Shown here: positions 1 through 6,542 of the stretch, piece after piece | Position numbering within the stretch: position 1 is the stretch's first letter | Layout: each line of letters starts with the position of its first letter | Assembly (NCBI GenBank): GCA_036871055.1 | Contig: CP141893.1 | Coordinates: 806,001 to 870,000, forward strand | Length of the DNA: 64,000 nucleotides | DNA from: Bisbaumannia sp015645095 | GTDB taxonomy: Bacteria; Pseudomonadota; Gammaproteobacteria; Pseudomonadales; Halomonadaceae | Direction: 5' to 3' | Notes under the pieces: model-generated | Seen by the model: only the letters and a program-made list of their open reading frames with translations | What the model was told of the DNA's origin: nothing | The model's database searches: none | Made by a program: the position numbers and the translations under genes

Positions 1-1
1 G

Positions 2-319
2 GTGACGGTGATGCCCGATTTCCGCATGCCCATGGTGGGGGCCTACTTCCCCAAGGACTTCACCGAGAAGGCGCACAAGTCCCTGGGGGAGGCCCAGAAG
101 CAGTTCATCCACGACCAGGTGCCCGAGGATATCGAGGTGCACCGGGCCATCGTCGAGGGCTCGCCCTGGGAGGCGATCATCAAGGCCGCCAAGCAGCTCG
201 AGGTGGACCTGATCGTCATGGCCTCCCATAACAAGCGCAAGTTCGTCGACTACGTGCTGGGCCCCAACGCGGAACATGTGGTGCATCACAGCAAGGTCTC
301 GGTGATGATCGTGCGCTGA
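2..319 (+). CDS. Universal stress protein, UspA family (5' end outside window)
   Basis: The reading frame is open from the window edge, so the gene begins upstream; the 105 visible residues are the C-terminal two thirds of a Usp domain, which is normally about 140-150 residues. The motif VDLIVMASH is the typical fourth beta strand, and the tail VLGPNAEHVVHHSKVSVMIVR-like segment (last 20 residues) carries the G-x-x-x-x-V-x-x-x-S spacing of the ATP-binding loop and the final strand seen in UspF/UspG-type proteins. Usp proteins are small cytoplasmic nucleotide-binding proteins linked to stress survival; the specific role here cannot be read from sequence. A strong hairpin terminator follows directly. 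Confidence 0.9.
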   Translation: MTVMPDFRMPMVGAYFPKDFTEKAHKSLGEAQKQFIHDQVPEDIEVHRAIVEGSPWEAIIKAAKQLEVDLIVMASHNKRKFVDYVLGPNAEHVVHHSKVSVMIVR

Positions 320-336
320 GGCGCCGCCGCGAGAAC

Positions 337-371
337 CGACGACGCCCACCCCTGTGGTGGGCGTCGTCGTT
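337..371 (+). terminator. Intrinsic terminator after the universal stress gene
   Basis: A perfect 14-bp stem (337-350 with 356-369) closes a 5-base loop and is followed by TT. It ends 18 bases after the usp stop codon. The T tract is short, so strength is uncertain. Confidence 0.75.
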
Positions 372-419
372 GTCGGGGCTGTCGGGCGTCCCATCCCCCC
401 CTCACAGCCGGGAGTTGCC

Positions 420-1043
420 ATGATCCAGCTGTTTGCCAAGGCGCCGCTCCCGGGCCAGGCCAAGACCCGGCTGATTCCGGCCCTGGGGGCCGAGGGAGCG
501 GCGGCCCTGCATCGGCGCCTGGTGTGGCGGGCCCTGACCCAGGCCTGCGAGGCCTCGGCCCAACTGGGCCTCGGTCCGGTGCGGCTATGGACGGCCCTGG
601 ATCACCGGCACCCCTTCTTCGGCGAGTGCCGGCGGGCCTTCGATATCGAGCTCAGGCCCCAGCCGGAGGGGGACCTGGGCGCGCGCATGGCGGCGGCCTT
701 CGCCGTGCCGTCACGGCCGGCCCCGCGCCTGCTGATGGGGTGTGACTGCCCGGTGATCACGTCGGCGCTGTTGGTGGCCTGCTGGGAGGCCCTGGCCGAG
801 CGGGACGCCGTCCTGCTGCCCGCCGAGGATGGCGGCTATGGGCTGATCGGCCTGTGGCGGCGGGCGCCGGCGCTGTTTCGCGATATCGCCTGGGGTGGCG
901 ATACGGTGATGACCGCCACCCGCACGGCCTTGACCGGGCTGGGCTGGTGCTGGGCGGAGCCGGCAACGGTCTGGGACCTGGATCGCCCCGAAGACCTGCC
1001 CCGGCTCGAGGCGTTGTGGGGTCCCGCCGCCGGGGCGCCGTGA
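420..1043 (+). CDS. TIGR04282-type glycosyltransferase (DUF2064), GT-A fold
   Basis: The 207-residue product begins MIQLFAKAPLPGQAKTRL, the N-terminal signature (FAKxPxPGxxKTRL) of the DUF2064/TIGR04282 family, a nucleotide-sugar or nucleotidyl transferase-like GT-A fold. The central MGCDCPVI resembles the family's GxDxP segment, and PAEDGGYGLIGL is also family typical. I chose the ATG at 420 because homology begins exactly there; the frame extends 22 codons further upstream, but that part overlaps the preceding terminator. Some members lie in arsenosugar biosynthesis clusters, but no arsenic genes adjoin this one, so the substrate is unknown. It converges with soxYZ, the two stops being one base apart. 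Confidence 0.8.
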   Translation: MIQLFAKAPLPGQAKTRLIPALGAEGAAALHRRLVWRALTQACEASAQLGLGPVRLWTALDHRHPFFGECRRAFDIELRPQPEGDLGARMAAAFAVPSRPAPRLLMGCDCPVITSALLVACWEALAERDAVLLPAEDGGYGLIGLWRRAPALFRDIAWGGDTVMTATRTALTGLGWCWAEPATVWDLDRPEDLPRLEALWGPAAGAP

Positions 1044-1044
1044 C

Positions 1045-1830
1045 TCAGGAGAGGGTCAGTTCGGCGCGGTATTCGGCCCGCTCGCCGCTGTCATCCTGCC
1101 ACTCGAACAGTGCCTCGCCCTCGGCCTGCGGCGTCAGGTAGAAACGCAGGTAGGGGTTGGCGGAGACCGAGGGGTGCAGCTCGGCCTCGAAGGCGGTCTC
1201 GCCGTCCAGGCTGACCCGGAAGGTCTCGATGATATAGCGCGGTAGCACCTCGCCATCCGGCCCCTCGCGCAGGCCGGTCTCCATGGGGTGGGTGATCAGG
1301 GTGCGTACCTCGCCGGGCTCCCCGGCGCGGAAGTCGGGCAGGCTGACCCGGGGGTTGGCCAGCGCCTCGGGCGTCTCTTCGTCGCCGCGGATCAGGCAGC
1401 CGCTGACGGTGACCCGGACCTCCCGCTCGCTGGTCCAGACCCGCCCCTCGCGACTCACCGCCACCGCCACCACTCGCTGGCTCTCGTTGAGGCGCACCCG
1501 GGTGGAGACCTCCGGCCTGGCGGCCTGCTCGGTGAAGTGGAAGCCGGCGACCTCCGGATAGGGGTTACCGGTGGCGAAGAGGTGAATGCTGGCGATGGCA
1601 TCGTCCTCCAGGACCGGCTCGAAGCGCACCGTCAGGGGCACCGCCGAACCATCCTCGGAGACATGGGGCAGCTCCAGCACCAGGCCATCGCCCTCGGGCA
1701 CGGCGTCGCCCACCAGGGCTCGGGCCGGTTCCAGGCGCTGCCAGGCGTCGCTGGCCAGCAGCGGCGGGGCGGTGAAGAGCAGCGCGCCGGCCAGGGCCAG
1801 GCGGGTGGTCAGGGGGCTGGGGTAGGACAT
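1045..1830 (-). CDS. SoxYZ-like fused sulfur carrier, secreted
   Basis: A 261-residue protein with a Sec signal peptide (about residues 1-26, ending LLAS). Residues about 35-150 form a SoxY-like domain and about 160-261 a SoxZ-like domain (GEVRTLITHPMETGLR is a clear SoxZ signature). In Sox systems SoxY carries sulfur on a Cys within a C-terminal GGCGG arm; here the domain ends TVSGCLIRG, so C145 is kept but the glycine-rich arm is not. Such SoxYZ fusions are known as stand-alone carriers. It is last in the minus-strand run fccA-fccB-yeeE-soxYZ, 18 bases after yeeE, with a good AGGAG site. A role in accepting sulfane sulfur from the adjacent sulfide dehydrogenase is inferred. Confidence 0.85.
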   Translation of the reverse strand: MSYPSPLTTRLALAGALLFTAPPLLASDAWQRLEPARALVGDAVPEGDGLVLELPHVSEDGSAVPLTVRFEPVLEDDAIASIHLFATGNPYPEVAGFHFTEQAARPEVSTRVRLNESQRVVAVAVSREGRVWTSEREVRVTVSGCLIRGDEETPEALANPRVSLPDFRAGEPGEVRTLITHPMETGLREGPDGEVLPRYIIETFRVSLDGETAFEAELHPSVSANPYLRFYLTPQAEGEALFEWQDDSGERAEYRAELTLS

Positions 1831-1848
1831 CGGGATCTCCTCGATCGA

Positions 1849-2895
1849 TCAAACCTTGGACAGCGCCAGGGGGCCACTGACTCCCAGGCGGGTACCCGCC
1901 AGGATACCGGCGATGGCCACGAAGCTGGTCAGGGCCAGGGTGGAGAAGCCGGTCAGGCCCTGGCCGATGGAGCAGCCCAGGGCCAGTACCCCGCCGATGC
2001 CCATCAGGGTGCCGCCGGCCATGCTGCGCAGCATGCGCTGGGGCGTGGGGAAGCCCTGCCAGACGAAGGTGCGGGTCAGCAGGGCGGCGGCCAGGGCGCC
2101 CAGCAGCACGCCGAGCACCAGGGTCACCGAGAAGCCCAGGGCGGTGCCGGTGGCGAGCATCAGGTACTGGAGGGCGTCGCCGATGGGGGCGATAAAGGTC
2201 AGGGAGGCGAGCCGCACCGGCTCGAAGTCATCCTGGCCCAGCACCCCGGTGGCATACCAGGCCGCGGGGATCAGGGCGCCGATGATCAGGCCGCCGAGCC
2301 ACTCCCGGGGGGCCGCTCGCAGCGGGCCGTGACTCAGCGCATACGCCAGCAGGCTGCCGCCCAGCAGCAGACTGGGCAGCCCGCGGGCCAGGCCCGGTGT
2401 CAGGCCGAACCCGGCCAGCAGGGCGGGCAGGTCGCGGGCCGGCAGGGGCAGGGCGGTCAGTCCCTCCAGCCAGAGGCGAAGCGGTGCCAGCACGCCGGAC
2501 ATCGTCATGTAGGCGGCCACGCCCAGGCAGATCAGCACCACGAAGCTGCGCAGGTTGCCGCTGCCCAGCAGCACCAGGGAGCGGGCACCGCAGCCGTTGG
2601 CCAGGGCCATGCCATAGCCGAACAGGACGCCGCCCAGGGGCACCAGCAGCCAGGAGAGGCTGGCGGTGGGGTAGAGGGAGGCGCCCAGGGAGACCCACCC
2701 CAGGCTCGCCAGTCCCTGGCTGCCGAGCAGGGCCACCGCCATGGCCAGGGCGAAGGCGCGCAGCTTGCGACCGTCACCATCCAGCCACTGGCGTTGCAGG
2801 CCGCGGAACAGGCAGAAGCCGGTGCGCTGGCCGGTGGCGCCGAACAGCAGGCCGATGGCCAGGCCGGACCAGGCGACGAGGGCGGTATGGGTCAT
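1849..2895 (-). CDS. YeeE/YedE family membrane protein, likely thiosulfate/sulfur-compound importer
   Basis: A 348-residue polytopic membrane protein with about nine or ten hydrophobic segments. Three conserved Cys-containing motifs of the YeeE/TsuA family are present: TGFCLFRG near residue 28, NGCGARSL in the first half and LGCSIGQGLTG near the C-terminus. In the characterised family member these cysteines line the thiosulfate path. I chose the ATG at 2895 (MTHTALVAW) because it has a GGGAGAGG site and because the 23-residue upstream extension is not membrane-like and overlaps a stem-loop. Its position between fccB and soxYZ supports movement of thiosulfate or a related sulfur species. Confidence 0.87.
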   Translation of the reverse strand: MTHTALVAWSGLAIGLLFGATGQRTGFCLFRGLQRQWLDGDGRKLRAFALAMAVALLGSQGLASLGWVSLGASLYPTASLSWLLVPLGGVLFGYGMALANGCGARSLVLLGSGNLRSFVVLICLGVAAYMTMSGVLAPLRLWLEGLTALPLPARDLPALLAGFGLTPGLARGLPSLLLGGSLLAYALSHGPLRAAPREWLGGLIIGALIPAAWYATGVLGQDDFEPVRLASLTFIAPIGDALQYLMLATGTALGFSVTLVLGVLLGALAAALLTRTFVWQGFPTPQRMLRSMAGGTLMGIGGVLALGCSIGQGLTGFSTLALTSFVAIAGILAGTRLGVSGPLALSKV

Positions 2896-2956
2896 GGGGC
2901 TGCCTCTCCCTTGATGGCAAGCGTCGGGGAAATCTCGGGATTCGATGGGCACGACT

Positions 2957-2978
2957 GGGGCCACCCGAAGGTGGCCCC
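2957..2978 (-). other. Perfect stem-loop between fccB and yeeE
   Basis: A 9-bp GC-rich stem (2957-2965 with 2970-2978) closes a CGAA tetraloop. There is no T tract on either strand, so it may be an attenuator or mRNA-stabilising hairpin within the fcc operon rather than a terminator. Confidence 0.5.
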
Positions 2979-3014
2979 ATGATAACGCTAAGGCGTGGCC
3001 GAGTTGAGTGGTGA

Positions 3015-4328
3015 TCAGGCTTCGGTGCCCCAGGTATCCTGACAGATGGCGTTATACCAGCCCACCGCATACTGAGCCTCCATGCGCCGCACCTCGTCGC
3101 TGGCCTCCATGGGACTGAGGCCGCCGGCCCCCTCCACGGAAGCGATCTGACCGTCCGCCAGGCGGTAGACGCCGGCCACGGAGATGCCGTACTCGGGGCC
3201 GACCAGGCTGTAGCAGGTGTTGGTCCAGTAGGGTTCCGGGGCTGAGCGGCCGGCCAGGGCGGCGACGATGGCCGCGGCGGCCACCTTGGCCTGGGCGTTG
3301 GCACAGAACCCCGACTTGGGCATGGGGGCGGCGATGGTGGCGTCGCCCACCACATGGATATCCGGTACCCGGGTCGACTCGAAGGTCGCCGGCTGCACCG
3401 GTACCCAGCCGCTGTCGTCGGTGACTCCGGCCCGGTCGGCGATCCAGCCCGCCTTCTGGGGCGGAATCACGTTGAGCACATCGGCCTGGTGGCGGGTACC
3501 GAACTCGGTCTCCACCTCGCGATTGGCGGCATCGACACGGGTTACCCGGCCGTCGCCGGAAAGCCCCACCCACTCGATGCGATCGCCATAGAGGCGCTCC
3601 CAGCCGGCGGTGAACAGCCCCTGCTTGGAGAAGTTGTCCTTGGCGTCGAGGATCAGCACCTTGGCGTTGGGCTTATGTTGCGAAAAATAGTGCGCCACCA
3701 TGCTGGCCCGCTCGTAGGGTCCCGGCGGGCAGCGGAACGGGTTGGCGGGAGCCACCATGACGAAGGTACCGCCATCCTCCATGCCCTCCAGCTGCTCCTT
3801 GAGCAGGCGGGTCTGGGGGCCGGCCTTCCAGGCGTGGGGCGCCAGGTCGGCGGCGGCCTCATCGTAGCCCTCCAGGGCGTTCCAGCGAATATCGATCCCC
3901 GGCGACAGCACCAGGCGGTCGTAGGCCAGCTCGCGCCCTCCCGTCAGGCTGACCTTGTGGGCCACCGGATCGATGTCCTCGGCCCGGGCATGCACCACCT
4001 CGACGCCGTAGCGGTCGCGGAGCTCGTCGTAGCCGTGGGCGATCGATTCCATCTCCCGCAGCCCGCCCAGGAAGAGGTTGCTGAAGGGGCAGGTGTAGAA
4101 GGTCGACTGGGGTTCCACCAGGGTCACCTGGAGGGCCGGGTTGCCGCGCTTCAGGTACTTGGCGGCGGTGGCACCACCGAAGCCGCCGCCGATCACCACC
4201 ACCCGGCCGTCGCCACCATTGGCGAAGGCCGGAGCGGCCAGGCCGCCCAGCAGGGGGAGGGAGGCCGCGGCGCCCAGGCCCTGGAGCAGCTGGCGACGAT
4301 CGAGTGTCGGACGAGTGGGTTGGGTCAT
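3015..4328 (-). CDS. fccB: Flavocytochrome c sulfide dehydrogenase, flavoprotein subunit
   Basis: A 437-residue precursor with a twin-arginine signal (DRRQLLQGLG, residues 10-19, then a hydrophobic stretch to AFA) and a dinucleotide fold starting RVVVIGGGFGG. C80 in FYTCPFSN corresponds to the cysteine that binds FAD covalently in FccB, and the cysteines in NPFRCPPGPYER and SGFCANAQAK match the redox-active pair of known sulfide dehydrogenases. It oxidises sulfide to sulfane sulfur in the periplasm and passes electrons to the FccA haem. The ATG at 4328 is preferred over the GTG at 4337 because an AGGAG overlapping the fccA stop lies 8 bases upstream. Co-transcribed with fccA. Confidence 0.93.
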   Translation of the reverse strand: MTQPTRPTLDRRQLLQGLGAAASLPLLGGLAAPAFANGGDGRVVVIGGGFGGATAAKYLKRGNPALQVTLVEPQSTFYTCPFSNLFLGGLREMESIAHGYDELRDRYGVEVVHARAEDIDPVAHKVSLTGGRELAYDRLVLSPGIDIRWNALEGYDEAAADLAPHAWKAGPQTRLLKEQLEGMEDGGTFVMVAPANPFRCPPGPYERASMVAHYFSQHKPNAKVLILDAKDNFSKQGLFTAGWERLYGDRIEWVGLSGDGRVTRVDAANREVETEFGTRHQADVLNVIPPQKAGWIADRAGVTDDSGWVPVQPATFESTRVPDIHVVGDATIAAPMPKSGFCANAQAKVAAAAIVAALAGRSAPEPYWTNTCYSLVGPEYGISVAGVYRLADGQIASVEGAGGLSPMEASDEVRRMEAQYAVGWYNAICQDTWGTEA

Positions 4329-4340
4329 CTTGGGCACTCC

Positions 4341-4661
4341 TCAGTCGTTGGCCAGGGTCGCGTAGTGCTCGGCCAGGGCGGCGAGCTCTTCGTCGCTGAA
4401 GCCCTTGGCGATACGGTCCATGATGGTGGTGCCGGGTACCTCCTCGTGCTTGAAGGCGAGCAGGCGGCTCTCCAGCAGCGCCTGGTCGCGCCCGGCCAGA
4501 GGAGGCACGGCCCCCGACAGGCGGCCATCGGTGCCATGGCAGTTGGCGCAGCCACCGGCCATCACCTCGATCTGCAGGTCATCGGCATGGGTGGCGGCGG
4601 CGGCCAGCAGGGCCAGGGAGGCGACCAGTCCGCGGCCCAGGCCAGGGGGGAGGTAACGCAT
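4341..4661 (-). CDS. fccA: Monohaem cytochrome c subunit of sulfide dehydrogenase
   Basis: A 106-residue precursor with a Sec signal peptide (LVASLALLAAAATHA) and one haem c motif, CANCH, about residue 37, then a methionine-containing C-terminal part (TTIMDRIAKGFSDEELAALAEHYATL) typical of small class I cytochromes that pair with FccB. Allochromatium FccA is dihaem; this is the short monohaem form. The start at 4661 has GAGGAG about 8 bases upstream; the longer open frame to 4922 runs through an AT-rich promoter-like region and lacks homology. First gene of the sulfide operon; its stop overlaps the ribosome site of fccB. Confidence 0.9.
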   Translation of the reverse strand: MRYLPPGLGRGLVASLALLAAAATHADDLQIEVMAGGCANCHGTDGRLSGAVPPLAGRDQALLESRLLAFKHEEVPGTTIMDRIAKGFSDEELAALAEHYATLAND

Positions 4662-4906
4662 CGTCGAACTCCTCGTCTTGTTAGACGCTTTATTTATTAG
4701 CGTGGTCTTTAATATAGCCGAATGGCGGAATGATGTCGCCTTGTCCGAATGGCGGCCCCGGCGTTGAAGGCAAGCGCGGCGGGCCCTCGAGGCCTCGACT
4801 ACAGTTAGCAGTGTAGAGGCATCCAGCCTTGTGTCCTTCATTGACCTGGGTATCGCGGCGCCTGACCCAGGCTTTGATTTCCGCTTGCGGGATAAGGGGT
4901 TGTTCC
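4662..4906. promoter_or_regulatory. Divergent promoter region between fccA and the DUF2189 gene
   Basis: This 245-base gap holds an AT-rich pocket (4681-4722) that stands out from the GC-rich surroundings, with TATATT and TAATAA on the minus strand as candidate -10 elements for fccA, and a short inverted repeat ACGCT/AGCGT around 4685-4703. No confident -35 or regulator site was identified. Confidence 0.4.
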
Positions 4907-5725
4907 ATGAATGCAGCAGCATCCAAGAATCACAAGCCGACCGATGCCGTGGTGAAGATCTCCATCAACCCGGTGGGCATGGACCGCCCCAAGGCCTGGC
5001 TGGCCGCGGGGTTTCAGGATTTTCGACAGGCCACGGCGGTCAGCCTGGCCTATGGCATGTTCTGGGTGGGCCTGAGTGTCGCCGTGACCGTGGGGGCCTT
5101 CATGCTGGGGCTGTGGCACTGGCTGTTGCCGCTGATCGCCGGCTTCATGTTCCTCGGTCCCCTGGTGGCGGTGGGCTCCTATGGCATCAGTCGAGCCCTG
5201 GAAGCGGGGCGCGCGCCGACCCTGGGGGATGCCTTCGGTGCCTGGACCTCCCATACCGGGCAGCTGGCGATGATGGGCGTGATGATGATGATCTTCTTTC
5301 TCGCCTGGATCCGCCTGGCGACCCTGCTCTTCGCGCTCTTCTTCGGCTTCGAGGTGCCCAGCCCCGAGACCCTCTATACGTCGCTGCTGACCACCCCCGA
5401 GGGGCTGGGGATGCTCGCCGTGGGTACCGTGGCCGGCGCCATCCTGGCCTTCGGCGCCTTCGCCATCAGCGTGGTGGCGATACCCACCCTGATGGATCAG
5501 GACCTCACCTTCATGGAGGGGATCGAGGCCAGCATCCGCTCGGTGGCGCGCAACTTCCGTCCCATGCTGCTGTGGGCGGCCATGCTCACCGGTTGCGTGC
5601 TGGTGGGGGTGATGACCTTCTATATCGGCCTGGCACTGATCCTGCCGGTGCTGGGTCACGCCAGTTGGCATGCCTATGAGGACCTGGTGCGTATCGAGCA
5701 CCCCGGGCAGGCCGACGAGGCCTGA
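4907..5725 (+). CDS. DUF2189 family integral membrane protein
   Basis: A 272-residue polytopic protein with about six hydrophobic helices. The layout, a short polar N-terminus followed by WLAAGFQDFRQ, SLAYGMFWV, PLIAGFMFLGPLVAVGSYGISRALEAG and the C-terminal LPVLGHASWHAYEDLV, is the DUF2189 pattern. Function in the family is unknown. ATG 4907 is taken as start because the family homology begins within about 20 residues and the upstream extension is not conserved-looking; no strong Shine-Dalgarno is visible. Genes of this family often adjoin respiratory or cytochrome genes, consistent with the neighbouring fcc cluster, but no link is proven. Terminated by a UUCG hairpin. Confidence 0.85.
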   Translation: MNAAASKNHKPTDAVVKISINPVGMDRPKAWLAAGFQDFRQATAVSLAYGMFWVGLSVAVTVGAFMLGLWHWLLPLIAGFMFLGPLVAVGSYGISRALEAGRAPTLGDAFGAWTSHTGQLAMMGVMMMIFFLAWIRLATLLFALFFGFEVPSPETLYTSLLTTPEGLGMLAVGTVAGAILAFGAFAISVVAIPTLMDQDLTFMEGIEASIRSVARNFRPMLLWAAMLTGCVLVGVMTFYIGLALILPVLGHASWHAYEDLVRIEHPGQADEA

Positions 5726-5743
5726 GGTCGTGCCGCGAGTGTC

Positions 5744-5766
5744 ACGGGGGCTTCGGCCCCCGTTTT
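5744..5766 (+). terminator. Intrinsic terminator with UUCG tetraloop
   Basis: An 8-bp stem (5744-5751 with 5756-5763) closes a TTCG loop flanked by C-G and is followed by TTT. It ends 20 bases downstream of the DUF2189 stop. Confidence 0.85.
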
Positions 5767-5860
5767 CATGGCGCGGCCATTGAATATCGCCAATTGCTCA
5801 TGTGATATCGAAAATCACTTCTCTGATGCTTTACAATCCCGTGGCCCGGCTTCCCGGCAT

Positions 5861-5891
5861 CGCCGAAAGGAGAGCGCCTCCTTCGTCGGCG
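5861..5891 (+). other. Bulged stem-loop in the 226-base gap before the next gene
   Basis: Two stacked 6-bp stems (5861-5866 with 5886-5891; 5867-5872 with 5878-5883) are separated by a 2-base bulge. The rest of 5767-5992 holds an AT-rich stretch (5780-5840) with TTTACAAT as a possible -10, but no clear partner. The hairpin could be a 5' leader element of the gene at 5993. Confidence 0.35.
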
Positions 5892-5992
5892 CCATGGTAG
5901 GCTAGGCGAGGCGGCATAAGGAGCCAGGGTGCCGCCCCCATCGGACGTCCTCCTCGGGAGAAGGCTCGGCGTCTCAGTGATAGTCTCTTTTC

Positions 5993-6505
5993 ATGACAAT
6001 ATTTTCACGCAACTGGTATCGGCTGCTGCTTATCGGCCTGCTATGGCCCTTCTCGACCTTGGCCCATGAACTACGCGAGCCTGAGGGTGCGGTCATTCTG
6101 GTGGTGGGAGGCAATATCTCCCATACCAATGTGGGCGATGAAGCCCATTTCGATCGCGAGATGCTCGAGGCGCTGCCCTGGCATAGCATCGAGACTTCAA
6201 CGCCCTGGACCGATGGCATCAGTCACTACCGCGGCCCTCTGGCCCGCGCCCTGCTGGCGGCGCTGGGAGCTCAGGGCAAGCGGGTCACCGTCACGGCGCT
6301 GAACAACTTCATGGCTGAGATCCCCGTCAGCGACTTCCATCGTCATCCGGTGCTGCTGGCCATGGAGCAGGACGGTGAGCGCATGGCGATTCGCGACCAG
6401 GGCCCCATCTTCGTGCTCTATCCGTTCGATCAGGACCCCTCGCTGCACAACGAGACGATACGCTTTCGCTCCGTATGGCAGGTGCAGCGGATGATGGTGG
6501 AGTAG
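5993..6505 (+). CDS. Periplasmic oxidoreductase-like protein with molybdopterin-binding fold
   Basis: A 170-residue protein with a signal peptide (LLLIGLLWPFSTLAHA-like, cleavage near residue 24). The mature part resembles the sulfite-oxidase type molybdopterin-binding domain reduced to its core: GNISHTNVGDEAHFDREMLEALPWHSIETSTPW, then YRGPLARALLAALG and GPIFVLYPFD. The usual cofactor-ligating Cys is absent, so catalysis is doubtful; it may be a sensory or scaffold protein. It is 37 bases upstream of a hybrid sensor kinase and likely co-transcribed, which suggests it is a periplasmic partner for the kinase's input domain. Confidence 0.65.
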   Translation: MTIFSRNWYRLLLIGLLWPFSTLAHELREPEGAVILVVGGNISHTNVGDEAHFDREMLEALPWHSIETSTPWTDGISHYRGPLARALLAALGAQGKRVTVTALNNFMAEIPVSDFHRHPVLLAMEQDGERMAIRDQGPIFVLYPFDQDPSLHNETIRFRSVWQVQRMMVE

Positions 6506-6542
6506 TCTCGGCGACCGTCTCGGGCAGGGAGGCCAAAAGCCC

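Noticed and set aside
1288..2982. Long plus-strand open frame (564 codons) opposite soxYZ and yeeE
   Set aside because: Its product is rich in Gln, Gly, His and Ala without domains, the usual antisense shadow of high-GC coding DNA. The minus-strand genes have clear homology.
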